Source: Forficula auricularia
Taxonomy: Eukaryota > Arthropoda > Insecta > Dermaptera > Forficulidae
DNA length: 64,000 nt
Assembly (NCBI GenBank): GCA_024734495.1
Contig: JALMQS010000552.1
Location: 1-64,000 of the forward strand
Reading direction: 5' to 3'
The position numbers and the translations under genes were made by a program. Numbering within the stretch: position 1 is the first letter of the stretch; the number at the start of each line of letters is the position of its first letter. This document shows, in pieces, positions 11,031 to 20,958 of this stretch. A model generated the notes under the pieces. It ran no database searches, was not told where the DNA came from, and was given only the letters and a program-made list of their open reading frames with translations.

Positions 11031-11267
11031 TTATCAAAAGGATTGAGCATTTAGATTATTTAAAATGGTTAGAGAGAGATTAAAAATCTGCTGATAAAAA
11101 AAATTCATCTTTACAAACGAATTAAAAAAATTCCAAAGATTAAAACATCAGTCGTTTTTTCTTTTTAAATGAAAAATAACATGGTTAAAATAATCAAAGC
11201 TTTAAACAAATGTATTAAATGGAAAATACGTGAGGAATGTTTGGGTGATCTGTTAAATTGACAAGAT

Positions 11268-11352
11268 TTAGATTACCGAGAGTAGCCGAGTTGATGATTC
11301 TAAAGAAGAAACCAATGAGGTTGTCCTTTGCTTGATGCAAATAAACATATAT
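11268..11352 (-). repeat. HH-A tail fragment
   Basis: Plus-strand ACCGAGAGTAGCCGAGTTGA and GAGGTTGTCCTTTGCTTGAT match the HH-A tail in reverse. No ribozyme remains. Confidence 0.55.
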
Positions 11353-11429
11353 AAAATTAACTCACTGTCATTCCATCTTTTTACAATAAAAAATAGATAT
11401 CCACTATTAAATCAAAATAATTTAGTATA

Positions 11430-12692
11430 AAAATAATTTTTAAGAAAAAAATAAAAACCGACTTCAAAAAATTAAATGCAACAAATAAAATACACTAAAA
11501 GGTATAAAATAATTATTATCTTATTTAGTTACAACTAAACGACGAAATTTTAACATGAAATTACTTTTTGAAGTCGGTGCCAAACAAACTATACCTATAA
11601 GCGAGCATACCCTCCAAACGTACTAAGTAAGATCCGTCGAGTGCGATTCATAAAAGGTATATGTTTGGCACCAACTTCAAAAAGTAATTTCATGTTAATA
11701 TTTCGTCGTTTAATTGTAACTAAATAAGATAATAATTATTTTATACCTTTTAGTGTATTTTATTTGTTGCATTTAATTTTTTGAAGTCGGTTTTTAATTT
11801 TTCTTAAAAATTATTTTTATTTTTCTCTTTTTAGTGATGTTATTAATAGTGATCATATCATAAGAACTTGACCAAATTAATATGACACCATCCCTAAGAC
11901 ACCCCCTATCGGATAAAAAAAGAACCATCGAAATCGGTTCATAAACAAAGAGGTTAGGTCTAAACAAACCTAATAAAAAAGGTCTAATACCTATGAAAAA
12001 AATACGAAAAAAATGGGACCAATCGGAAGCTAGACTGGACCCAATGCAAAAAAAATTTCAAAATCGGTTGAGAATTGGCGGAGATATGAGGTAACATAGG
12101 CACAAAAAAAAATTCAGTCGAATAGAGAACCTCCTCCTTTTTTGAAGTCGGTTAAAAAACATATTATTATCGATGAAAATATACAAATCTTTTATAAAAA
12201 ACAATCCAAAACACGTTTATTCAAAAGTCAAACGTTTCGGGAGAATTTTTCCCTTTTTCAATGACAATTTCTTTCAAAAAAAGAAAGAAAAAGTTACTTT
12301 CTCTAGAATTTAGAAAGCAACACTAAGATATTAAATATTTTTATAAATAGACAAATGTACACATTGTCTTGGTGACCAAATTACCTTTAAATGAAAATAT
12401 AAGTATTTATTTTTCTCTAAAAAATGTTTATAAACATTTGAAAAACAATCCATGTCTGAACGTTTATTAATCGAATTTTTTTTAATATTTCGATCATTTC
12501 CAAAATTAATCTTTTTTCTAAGTTATATAAAAAAAATGGGACCAATCGGAAGCTAGACTGGACCCAATGCAAAAAAATTTTCAAAATCGGTTGACAATTG
12601 GCGGAGATATGAGGTAACATAGGCACAAAAAAAAAAAAAAAAAAAAAATTCAGTCGAATAGAGAACCTCCTCCTTTTTGAAGTCGGTTAAAA
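11430..12692 (+). repeat. Second copy of the left half of the 2.2-kb palindrome, ending in a CCGACTTC remnant
   Basis: 11430-12528 is nearly identical to 5136-6233, including the CCGACTTC element and the HH-F arm, with only scattered changes. At 12529 it switches abruptly to a short piece of CCGACTTC element (GGGACCAATCGGAAGCTAGA to GAAGTCGGTTAAAA). It is thus half of a palindrome with the other arm deleted, or a copy derived from one arm. The level of identity suggests a recent event. Confidence 0.7.
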
Positions 12693-12739
12693 AGAGTGTG
12701 TCTTCTGCTGGAAAAATAAAATTTTTAATTTATCTATAA

Positions 12740-13235
12740 TGATTTACAAAGCTATTATCATACCAATCTGGACCTACGGAATAGAGATATGGGGTTGTTC
12801 CTCTGAATCCAATTTAAATATAATCCAGAGATTTCAGTCCAAATTTTTAAGAATAATAACAAACGCCCCCTGGTACGTCTCTAACAGGACACTTCATAAC
12901 GACTTAAACATTCCCTACATAAAGGATGTCATTCACAAAAGATCTCTGGGTTACCTACAAAAACTGGAGTCCCACCCAAATGATTCGCTGCACTCTCTCA
13001 ATCAGATACTCGAAGATAGAAGATTGAAAAAAAAGTGGCCTCAAGACCTTCAAGTCTCCTTATAGACTCTGTATAGATGGTATACAGTTATGCCTCATTG
13101 GAGGAATTCTGTAAAATTTACCTGTTCCCTTCTTGTTCATCAAATGTAATAAAATTGGCTCATAGAATTTGTTACTGCTTTGTAATTTGATTTGTAAGTT
13201 CTGATTGCTGATGGAAAAATAAAAAATAAAAAAAA
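12740..13235 (+). pseudogene. Jockey-clade non-LTR retrotransposon, 5'-truncated 3' end
   Basis: The open frame (12739-13065, 108 residues) is the extreme C-terminus of a jockey-type reverse transcriptase protein: YKAIIIPIWTYGIEIWG, then RFQSKFLRIITNAPWYV, then RRLKKKWPQDL. These match the thumb-and-tail region seen just before the stop codon in arthropod jockey elements. A 3' UTR of about 160 bp ends in an A-rich tail (13216-13236). ATCTATAA at 12732-12739 and again at 13236-13243 is the target duplication. The catalytic YADD region is absent because of 5' truncation, so it cannot move itself. The ATG of the frame comes from target sequence. Confidence 0.85.
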
Positions 13236-13330
13236 ATCTATAACGAAACTATAGTTACGAGAGCTTTGCTCCCTTCATCAGTCTATTACAATTGATTGAC
13301 AGGAATTGATGTCAAGGAATCAAATGTAAT

Positions 13331-13373
13331 AGACTGATGAAAGGGACAAAGCCCTCGAAACTATAGTCTCGTT
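13331..13373 (+). ncRNA. Hammerhead ribozyme HH-B, core intact
   Basis: CTGATGA at 13334-13340, stem II AGGG/CCCT around ACAAAG, GAAA at 13357-13360, then CTATAGTC ending at 13368, the expected cleavage point. Stem III ACTATAGT is self-complementary. Stem I starts with only two clear pairs (GA/TC). Its mirror copy at 13241-13288 is dead. Confidence 0.65.
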
Positions 13374-13506
13374 ATAAATAAATTTAAACATTTTTCCAGC
13401 AGAAGACGCACTCTTTTATTGTCGCCTTTAATTTATAAAAATTCTACTACTCTCGACAAAAAGAAACTTTCAATTTAATTCAAAATAATTTAGTTTACAA
13501 AATTGA

Positions 13507-13712
13507 TTGCTTAGTAAAGATAAGAGTAAATAAATATTTTATTTAATATGGATTTACTATGAGTTAAGGATACTGGTTCACTTATTTCACATTAAAATTA
13601 AAAAATTAAAAGATATAAAATTTTTTAATTTTAGTGTGAAATAAGTGACCCAGTATCCTTAACTCATAGTAAATCCATATTAAATAAAATATTTATTTAC
13701 TCTTATCTTTAT
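13507..13712. repeat. Palindrome (206 bp)
   Basis: Arms 13507-13606 and 13616-13712 are nearly perfect reverse complements (for example ACTGGTTCACTTATTTCAC with GTGAAATAAGTGACCCAGT). Directly after it comes GATGTTTCACCTTGCACCAA, a phrase also found at 35514, and in altered form as the tail of HH-E elements. No ribozyme core is recognisable here. Confidence 0.65.
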
Positions 13713-13811
13713 TAAAGATGTTTCACCTTGCACCAACACCACAATCTCTACTGATTATTGATTGCTTAGATTGTGAGGGGACATAAAAATAGGACAAACA
13801 TTTTTTACTTT

Positions 13812-14080
13812 CACATTTATATTCTATAGAATATAGTAATGTTACGTATTGCGATGCCCTGTCTGGGTCCTGAATCTTTGAGAGCTTGCATGTATCTCAG
13901 AGATGAAAAAAATTTAATTTCATTTTGTAACTTCAAAGTGGAAGGAATCGATGCCCTTAATAGTTGGAAACCGGATTTAGGACATCAAACCGGAAATTGT
14001 GGTCAAAAAGGGGCCAAAAATCCATTGGTCAGTGCGTATGTTTGTTTTTTTATTTTGAACAAAATGATTTTATTTAAATA
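13812..14080 (+). other. Possible host exon or gene remnant
   Basis: A pyrimidine-rich tract ending TTCTATAG (about 13829) is followed by an open frame that reads MLRIAMPCLGPESLRACMYL, then NFKVEGIDALNSWKPDLGHQ and GQKGAKNPLVSA, with a donor-like GTATGT at about 14037. Base use is more balanced than in the flanks and no second copy occurs in the window. From about 14080 the frame runs into a repeat (T1 element), so the C-terminal part is not real. I do not recognise the protein. Confidence 0.3.
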
Positions 14081-14912
14081 CTTCTGCATCGATTGGTGGC
14101 AAAACAAAATTATGAACAATATAGTTCCGGAGATAAAGAGTTTTTCAGACTCTTATAGATTGCACTATACGGGATTTCGGAAAGTTTACATTCATATTTA
14201 ATTATAATTAAGAAACTCTTCTTACCATTGTTATAAAAAACTAAACCAACATTAAACAATAATTGGGGGGTCAGATAGGCTAGGCGGTAGAGTATCATCC
14301 TGCTAACCAAGTGGACCCGGGTTCGGATCCGACTCGAGGCATTCGGCTAAAATCTGACCCACGGGGTAGAGACAAAATTAAAAAAAATATATAGTATCGT
14401 AAATTGGCTTATGGCTAGAAGGGCCGAGAAGCCAAAAAAAATAAAAAATAAACAATAATTAATACATTTTTTAAGAAAATTTTAGTTCATAATTACAACA
14501 CAGTTTCTGAAATAATAATGAATAAATAATGGGAAATGTATAATGAAAAATTTACACTAAAAAGAAGCTGGCAACAACGCATATATTTAACCTAAAAAGT
14601 GGATTAACTTTAGTAATTTTCTTGACGTTTTTTCGCTTCAGCCATTGTCACAACAGCTTTCAATCGCTTATTAAGAACTTTTAGTTTTATAAATCTCCCT
14701 TTATAATGTACTTTATCTGAAATTTCTATGATAAAATACATACAAGCTCGGACAGTGTTGCCAGATTTGTCAAACGAGCACCGGATTGGCTAGTAGTGGT
14801 ACATAATCAGCAAAAAGTTTTGGGCTAATGAATTATGAATCCTTATTGTCTGTACTATATATACCTAGCATTAACTCTTTGCTAGTATTGTCGCGAAACA
14901 ACTACCTTAAAT
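14080..14912 (+). mobile_element. T1 TIR element, left-truncated, with nested SINE
   Basis: Shares its whole length with the elements at 16949-17535 (reverse), 47092-47819 (reverse) and 54556-55233. The right end is TCGCGAAACAACTACC followed by TTAA. A minus-strand peptide remnant near 14640-14720 reads VHYKGRFIKLKVLNKRLKAV then VTMAEAKKRQ, close to the versions in the sister copies. The left terminal repeat is missing. Confidence 0.65.
14265..14449 (+). mobile_element. tRNA-derived SINE with target duplication and empty site
   Basis: The tRNA-like head carries an A box (TAGGCTAGGCGGTAGAGT) and a B box (GGTTCGGATCC), then a body ending TGGCTAGAAGGGCCGAGAAG and an A-rich tail. AAACAATAATT flanks it at 14254-14264 and 14450-14460. 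The paralogous T1 elements at 54800-54830 and 17300-17330 show the uninterrupted site. A second copy of the family is at 15794-15981. Confidence 0.85.
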
Positions 14913-14916
14913 AAAA

Positions 14917-15639
14917 TTTTCAATCCTTTATTTTAACACGTTCTATTAATCCAATTATTATTTGTATGTTCTTTTTAATTTAATTACACCTCTTATCGCA
15001 ATTTTCGCCAATTACAAGTCTTGATTATTTAAAGGGATGTCGTCTATAGTTCTGTATAATAGCTGTAATCTGATACTTTTTCAACATCATTTTTTTCTAT
15101 TCTTCCATTTCACCAAAGAAAAAATATCATAATCGGATTTGATTTGTTTTTTTTTCTTTTTTTGAAATTATATTCATTGGACACTTCAAATAAAGGAGTC
15201 CGATGAATGAACTCGGGTTGTCCAAACAAATCCGCTTAGAGTGTTAATCTTTTGGATCGGGATAACTTCAGAAGGAAAATTATCTATTCATTTGAATCTT
15301 TTAATCCGGATTTGGGTCATTGATTAGATGAATCCTTTGCTGTTCACAGGCATCGTGTCGGTGAATTCACACACAGAATGTATTCGTAATAGTCATAATA
15401 TAATATACTAGATTCAAAGTGAATGTGTTTAAGCAAATAATATCCATTAATCATTAAACTAAATTATAATTTTTTGGGGATGTTTATAGGGTTACATTTA
15501 AAAATTAAAACGGAGCCCTATTAGGGTTGTTACAGTGCCTAGCTAGTATTTAGATACAAATTTGAAATTTACAAATTATATGCATTTTCTTCGAAATCAA
15601 AAATTATATTAAAATTTTAATATAATTATTTTTTTTTTT
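14917..15639. other. Low-copy AT-rich sequence, nothing recognised
   Basis: No convincing ORF or paired structure found. A 15-bp palindrome AAAATTATATTAAAATTTTAATATAATT-type run lies near 15600-15627 at the edge of the next element. Confidence 0.3.
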
Positions 15640-16375
15640 TTTTTTTACTTAGAGAAAGTGGTGTAGGTTTTAAGTGAAACATGATATTAATTAATAAAGT
15701 AAAGGGTGTGTAGTTTCACAGTGAATGAAACATAAATGTAATTTATGCTTATTTGTACATTGATATTTATAATTAATTTTGTGTTTATGACTTTTTTTTT
15801 TTTTTTTTTTTTGGCTTTTCGGCCTTTCTAGCCATAAGCCATTTACGATACTAATTATTTTATTAAATTTGTCTCTACCTCGGGGGTCAGATTTTAGCCG
15901 GATGCCTCGAGTCGGATTCGAACTCGGGTCCTCTTGGTTAGCTGGCTGACATGCTACCGCCTAGCCTACCCGACCCCCCAAGTTTATGACTTAAATTTGT
16001 AATTTTATTTTCTAATTTAATTCTATAAATTTATTTATATTTATACTTGTAATTAAAGGTTTTTTATTTATATTAATATTCATATTTACCTAGATTATTT
16101 ATATTTATATATTTTTATATTTAAAAAATAAATTTTTGTAATTTTTTAAGTTTTAATTTTATTTATTGTTAAAGGTTGATGTTTTTCTTGTGATATATTG
16201 GTACGTATGATTTAGATGTTAAAAATTGTGATCGCATGTTCAAATATTATTAGTTTTAACATATAAACTTCTGATAATGGACTAATAATCCGAAATATAT
16301 TGAGTTTGTATAACCTCTTTGAGTTTTATTTCATTCACTGTGAAACTACACACCCTTGACTTTATTAATTAATTA
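15640..16375 (-). mobile_element. HH-E palindromic element, expanded and carrying a nested SINE
   Basis: Left end ACTTAGAGAAAGTGGTGTAG and TTTAAGTGAAACATGATATT; right end TTCACTGTGAAACTACACAC and ACTTTATTAATTAA, as in the compact copy at 25102-25388. The plus-strand hammerhead at 16265-16310 has CTGATAA in place of CTGATGA and should be inactive; its mirror copy is not recognisable. The interior is enlarged by AT-rich sequence and by the SINE at 15794-15981. Orientation is given by the HH-E tail (ACTTAGAG side as 3' end). Confidence 0.6.
15794..15981 (-). mobile_element. tRNA-derived SINE, second copy
   Basis: Reverse copy of the SINE at 14265. The poly-T (tail) is at 15794-15812; the B box reads GGATTCGAACTCG on the plus strand near 15913-15925, and the tRNA-like head ends at 15981. 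GTTTATGACTT flanks it at 15783-15793 and 15982-15992. Confidence 0.85.
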
Positions 16376-16739
16376 TTATTTTGTGAAGCATTTTTTGAGG
16401 GTTCCAAAATAAAAAATAATTTTTTATCATGCAGGGTGAGGCTAAAGATCTTTAATAAGCTTATTTTTTTTTATTTATTTCGAATTAAAATGTCAGAGTG
16501 AGAGATCCCCATAGTGGCCATTTTATATGATTTACTATATGTACCAAGCCAATTTCAATCAAGTACTTAAATTCTAAAAAAAATCCTGAAATTAGTTAAC
16601 TCTCTCATTATGAACGATAAATGAAGATGAATTTGATATTTCGATTATTTTCGAATCGTATTTCTTATCACAAGAGGCTGTTCCACCAAACTCAGAGAAG
16701 AAAATTTTACAAATGAAGATTTAAATATTTAGCACGGTA

Positions 16740-16905
16740 CATATGTCAGAGGGGCTCACCTAATAAGATAACCAATTGGTCTGGATTGCTGATTTTGAGA
16801 CTCGGGTTCAATTCCCGAGGGGGTAAAAACATCCCTTCTGTCATATAATTAAAAATAATCCATTCCATCTCGGATCTAATAGATGACAATCTTTTGTGGA
16901 TTCTC
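16740..16905 (+). mobile_element. tRNA-derived SINE (CATATGTCAGAG family)
   Basis: Reads ATATGTCAGAGGGGCTCACC, a B box within GGGTTCAATTCCCGAG, then a TCTGTCATATAATTAAAAAT segment and AATAGATGACAATC. The ATGTCAGAGRGG and CTYCTGACAT arms resemble an acceptor stem. Better copies lie at 46300-46420 (reverse) and 46538-46700. Confidence 0.6.
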
Positions 16906-16948
16906 TTAGATACTTATTAAGATAATTGACAAAAAAAAATTGGCTATT

Positions 16949-17535
16949 AAGGTAGTTGTTTGGATTCATAATTCATAAGCATTTTTCATAAGTTTTTGCT
17001 ATTTATGTACCACTTCTAGCCAATCCCGTGGTTGTTTGACAAATCTGGCAACACTGTCCGAGCCTATATATATTTTATCTTAGAAATTTCAGATAAAGTA
17101 CATTATTAAAGGAGATTTATAAAACAAAAAATTCTTAATAAGCGATTAAAAGCTGTTGCGACAATGGCTGAAATGAAAAAACGTCAAAAAAATTACTAAA
17201 GTTAACTCGCTTTTTAGGTTAAATAAATGCTTTGTTGCCAACTTGTTTTTAGTGTAAATTTTTCTGTGTTGTAACTATGAATTAAAATTTTCTTAAAAAA
17301 TGTATTAGTTATTGTTTAATGTTGGTTTAGTTTTTTATAACAATGGTAAGAAGAGTTTTTTAATTAAATATGTATGTAAACTTTCTGATATTCAGTATAG
17401 TGCAATGTATAAGAGTCTGAAAAACTCTATCTTTGGAATTTAATATCTCCGGAACTATATTGTTCATGAATTTCAAAAATTTCCTTAATGATCTGTCTAA
17501 ATTTCAAAAAAATCCCAAGTGAAACAACTACCCTA
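16949..17535 (-). mobile_element. T1 TIR element
   Basis: Left end TTAA then GGTAGTTGTTTGG; right end AACAACTACCCTAA. On the plus strand near 17116-17200 it encodes RFIKQKILNKRLKAVATMAE then MKKRQKNY and stop, the conserved T1 peptide, with a stop a few codons upstream. Sister copies: 14080, 47092, 54556. Confidence 0.65.
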
Positions 17536-18535
17536 AATTGAATTTTAAAAACAATGTAAGTATGTTATTCTTTCACTTTTCTCTACTTTTTGTTTTATGA
17601 AGTTAATCGATTTAGCAAGTAACAAGCCGCTCATATAATAGTCAAGTTAATTGATTCTTTATTTGGTTCAATTAACTCTTCATATTATCACTGGGCTCTG
17701 ATATTTTTTGATGAGTTTTTAGGTTGCTATTTTTTTTTTAAATTTGTTGTTTTGTTTTTTGTAAAGTTAATGTGAATATATTGGCTGGCAAAATGGTTTT
17801 GTGCCCGATGCCAATAAATAATGTAAAAAAAAAAACTCTTCATATCTTATTTTCAAGTTCATATTTCCTATTATTACTTTATGTATTATTAAATGTTTTT
17901 TAGTTTAATTACATTGCATGGAATGGTAGATGTAAATAGAGTAAACGCCTTAAAGAGTAACGCAAGTTCCATCTCGAACCCGATGACGTAATCATCGTGT
18001 AATTGGTTTGCCATTAGAAACAAGTTAGCTAGCTGCTGGCCTAGCCTTGGTTAACCCCTGCCTGCGTAGGCAACCAAACTTGAACGGCAAATTATTAATC
18101 GCCTGCATTAATTCAACAGTGAACATACTTCACAAAATGCTATTTTTATATGATATTAGCTTAATAAGTATATTTTTTTCTATTTATAACACTTTATTAT
18201 ACTTTTAAAATGATTAAATTATTAATAGAAAAGAAATCTAAAATCTTTCATTAAACATCGTCGGACCGCTTTGTGGTATGAATAAACGAGTTATTATTTA
18301 TAATGGAATTAACGAGGAAATTTCATTAGTAATATCATGGAATAATTATTTATTTCACTTGTAGATCATAATAGCTAATATACAAGCAGTTATAAAATAT
18401 AGATATGACGCAGAGTATTAGATACAGTGAAAATTAATAAGATTTTATTTTATCTCTAGTTACTGGTGGGTTTAGGGAAAGGCAATGAAAAATTACCGTA
18501 CGTACTAACAGATATTTTTACAAAACAATTAATAT
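17536..18535. other. Low-copy region with a GC-richer island at about 17940-18120
   Basis: Most is AT-rich without features. The island holds GATGACGTAATCATC (a CRE/AP-1-like palindromic site, 17988-18002) followed by AGCTAGCTGCTGGCCTAGCC. It has no second copy in the window and no useful ORF, so conserved regulatory sequence is possible. This is inference from composition only. Confidence 0.25.
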
Positions 18536-18539
18536 CTCG

Positions 18540-18735
18540 TAAAATATAATTTTTCGATGTTCATTCTATAAGGCTTTTTTGAAGACCGAAATTCCATGTT
18601 TTTCGCTCAATTTTTTATCACAATAGTTTGTGCCATTTTTTAGATATTTCGAAAAAATGAAGCAAAAAAAACACTTTTCATGCATGATTACAATACTTGA
18701 ACATACCCTGTATGGTAAAATAAAAATCTAGGGTT
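18540..18735 (-). repeat. Dispersed repeat, reverse copy of 3900-4075
   Basis: Contains TTTTTAGATATTTCGAAAAA, CATGCATGATTACAATAC and ACCCTGTATGGTA, the reverse of the phrases near 3900-4010; another copy is at 55240-55390. Confidence 0.5.
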
Positions 18736-19095
18736 ATGAATTAGAAAAATCGTTGCGGTGGTTTTTCACTTCGGTTAAATGTTAGCTTCGATTGGTATCC
18801 AGAGGACCTAAAGGGGTAGTAACCGGTAGGGGCTAAATCAGCTGAATAAGATGGATGACTAAGGGCCAGTTGTATGTCGGTTTGTAAAGTCTTTGTTAAA
18901 GTTAACAAAGGGTAAAACCTTAGAATTCGCATTGTGCCCGGCGGGGTGGCCAATCAGATGACGTATGAGTCATCTGATTGGCCATCCGGTCGGGCACAAG
19001 GTGAATTCTAAGGTTTTACCCTTTATCAACTTTACTAGATGAAGGAGGAGGTATCAGCCAAAGATGGAATCACTGGGTTCAATAAAACACCTTTA

Positions 19096-19140
19096 ATGAG
19101 ACGTTTCGGCCTAAATTTTATTTGCCCATCTTCAGTCAAT
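19096..19140 (-). ncRNA. Hammerhead HH-D, left arm, core kept but stem II weakened
   Basis: Minus strand: CTGAAGA (complement of 19129-19135), TGGGC, then GGCC, GAAACGTC. The third stem II pair is a G-G mismatch, unlike the right-arm copy. Activity doubtful. Confidence 0.5.
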
Positions 19141-19454
19141 TAGGCTAAAAAATTTTTTACAAATGGATGTTAATTGATATATTTTTTTATAAAAAATTAT
19201 AAGTTGACCAAGTTGGTTATTTAGACTTACAGTTATACACAAAATGCGGTACACATATGTGATCGAACCAAGCCTTGTCAAAAATAAAAATTTCTTTTAG
19301 CTTCATTTATTTTTGACAAGGCTTGGTTCGATCACATATGTGTACCGCATTTTGTGTATAACTGTAAGTCCAAATAACCAACTTGGTCAACTTATAATTT
19401 TTTATAAAAAAATATATCAATTAACATCCATTTGTAAAAAAAATTTTAGCCTAA

Positions 19455-19499
19455 TTGACTGAAGATGGCCAAATAAAATTTAGGCCGAAACGTCTCATT
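19455..19499 (+). ncRNA. Hammerhead ribozyme HH-D, intact
   Basis: CTGAAGA at 19459-19465, one unpaired T, stem II GGCC/GGCC (19467-19470, 19483-19486), GAAA at 19487-19490, CGTC with cleavage expected after 19494. Stem III is only the self-complementary ACGT, which cannot fold as a hairpin; pairing between two molecules is the likely active form. Stem I has TGA/TCA. Confidence 0.7.
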
Positions 19500-19795
19500 A
19501 AAGGTGTTTTATTGAACCCAGTGATTCCATCTTTGGCTGATACCTCCTCCTTCATCTAGTATAGTTTCATCACAGCCACGAACTCCTACTTTATCAACTT
19601 TAACAAAGACTTTACAAACCGACATACAACTGGCCCTAAGAACTTCTCTGTTTAACTTATGATTTTTTAATATAATGTTATATTATTATATATATATATA
19701 TATATATTAAAAAAATCGTTGACGAAGTTTTTAGCTTGCTTGAGTATTTTAATTTTTTGCTACAAATGGAATGTTCTACAGACCTAAAGAGGTGA

Positions 19796-20041
19796 CCCAA
19801 TTAGAATATGTATGTTTATTTGCACCAAGAAGAGGACAACCTCATTGATTTCAATTTATGATTCAAAACTTTGTGTACAGCGATGCCTTGATGATGGTCG
19901 GAGTGGGTCAAAACCATGGCAAAAAATAAATTATATTTCAATTTTATTTAACTCTTAAATAAAAATCGAAGTTTTTACCTGAATTTAAAATTAAAAATGG
20001 GTAATATTAATATATCGCTTTTTCGGTCCGTCAAGTATTAT
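19796..20041. repeat. HH-A tail fragment followed by a dispersed repeat
   Basis: 19796-19875 is an HH-A tail (TTTGCACCAAGAAGAGGACA). 19866-20041 (ACAGCGATGCCTTGATGATG, TATATCGCTTTTTCGGTCCG) recurs at 44281-44470. Nothing coding. Confidence 0.5.
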
Positions 20042-20252
20042 AGATCAGTGGTTCATAACCTATGGGTCGAGACTGAAAATTGAGTCTGTTCTATGGGTCG
20101 CCCAGAATCGTTAACCAAATATTTTACTAGATTTATTTTCAAGAAGTTTAAAAATACCTATATTTTAATTTGTTCAAAAGTAAAAATATTAAAAATATGT
20201 GTTCTTTCATTTAATTTTCCTTGAATCGAAAAGTAACTTTGTTTATCTTAGT

Positions 20253-20693
20253 TCGTCGCCTTAGGGCCGGTTGTATGTCGCAAAGTAAATGCTTTTACCA
20301 CTAACAAACGGTAGATGGTAAATGGAGCCACTGGGATGGCCAATCAGATGACACTTTCAGTGCCTGTCATCTGATTGGGCATCCTAGTGGCTCCATTTAC
20401 CATCTACCGTTTGTTAGTGGTAAAAAGCATTTACTTTGCGACATACAACCGGCCCTTAGAGAGTAAACCTGCCAACTCACAACAAGGAAATTTTACAGGG
20501 CAGAGAAAAAACAAACAAAATTTAATATTGTTATTATGGAAAGAAACTATTTTCCCATTTTTTTTTTCGATCAAAATTTTAAGTAGCAGTTTTACTTGGA
20601 CGATGCTGCATTTCTTTTTCTTTCGAACGGTATTAATATGTTATTAATGATAAAAAAAATGGAGTTAGGAGGTTTACTCCCTAAACCGACGAG
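20253..20693. mobile_element. TCGTCGCC MITE, interrupted
   Basis: Ends TCGTCGCCTTA and TCCCTAAACCGACGA. An uninterrupted relative lies at 63203-63457 and reads straight across the site where 20264-20455 has inserted. Confidence 0.7.
20264..20455. mobile_element. Harbinger-like palindromic MITE with proven TTA insertion
   Basis: Terminal repeats GGGCCGGTTGTATGTCGC and GCGACATACAACCGGCCC, flanked by TTA at 20261-20263 and 20456-20458. The empty site is visible at 63209-63215 (CCTTAGAGAG). The 192-bp body is a near-perfect palindrome (GATGGCCAATCAGATGACA against TGTCATCTGATTGGGCATC). Confidence 0.85.
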
Positions 20694-20958
20694 TTGTTAA
20701 AAAAAATGTATATGTGGATTAAAAAAAAGTCATCATTGTAAAATTGCTAAGAATGATCTAAAAAAAAGGATATTAAAAAAAAAATTGTCTTTTTGGGCCG
20801 CGAGATGAACATATTTCCCAAATTTGATTCGCCGCTTAAAAGAGATAAGAACCACTGATATAGGCTTTAGAGCTGTTTCTGATTGATTATTATTCTTATG
20901 ATAATTTTTTAATGTTATGAACCAATAGAAATATGTACCATATAATAGAATATTATGC

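Larger units (their letters stand above)
12693..13470 (+). mobile_element. HH-B palindromic hammerhead element, split by a jockey fragment
   Basis: Left arm GAGTGTGTCTTCTGCTGG (12696 on), then the jockey insertion (12740-13235), then the rest of the arm with a minus-strand hammerhead (13241-13288), a centre near 13310, and the plus-strand hammerhead (13331-13373). The right arm is CCAGCAGAAGACGCACTC, followed by the tail ATTCTACTACTCTCGAC. The minus-strand ribozyme has GTAA in place of GAAA; the plus-strand one is intact. Confidence 0.7.
19035..19589. mobile_element. HH-D palindromic hammerhead element with 13-bp target duplication
   Basis: TTTATCAACTTTA occurs at 19022-19034 and 19590-19602. 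Inside are arms of about 260 bp that are nearly perfect reverse complements (CTAGATGAAGGAGGAGGTAT on the left, TACCTCCTCCTTCATCTAG on the right), with hammerheads at 19096-19140 (minus) and 19455-19499 (plus). A 29-bp extension on the right (ATAGTTTCATCACAGCCACG and on) breaks the symmetry. No ORF. The long duplication fits retrotransposition by target-primed synthesis rather than a DNA transposase. Confidence 0.8.
18863..19636. mobile_element. Harbinger-like MITE (TAA duplication) with nested HH-D element
   Basis: Terminal repeats GGGCCAGTTGTATGTCGG and CCGACATACAACTGGCCC; both flanks are TAA (18860-18862 and 19637-19639). A 3-bp TWA duplication with GGGCC ends fits PIF/Harbinger. The MITE is itself palindromic around 18960 (CCAATCAGATGAC/GTCATCTGATTGG). 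It has the same end type as 20264-20455 and 56236-56436 and was later opened by the HH-D element at 19035-19589. Confidence 0.75.
20046..20857. mobile_element. hAT-like element containing two further nested elements
   Basis: Left end CAGTGGTTCATAACCTATGG; right end AAGAACCACTG. Flanking 8-mers TTATAGAT and ATATAGGC agree at five of eight positions, a decayed duplication. Inside sits a second MITE (20253-20693), which in turn holds a third (20264-20455). No transposase frame. Confidence 0.65.

Noticed and set aside
12417..12626. Independent gene at the 12.5-kb junction
   Set aside because: The frame crosses the breakpoint between two repeats and has no recognisable product.
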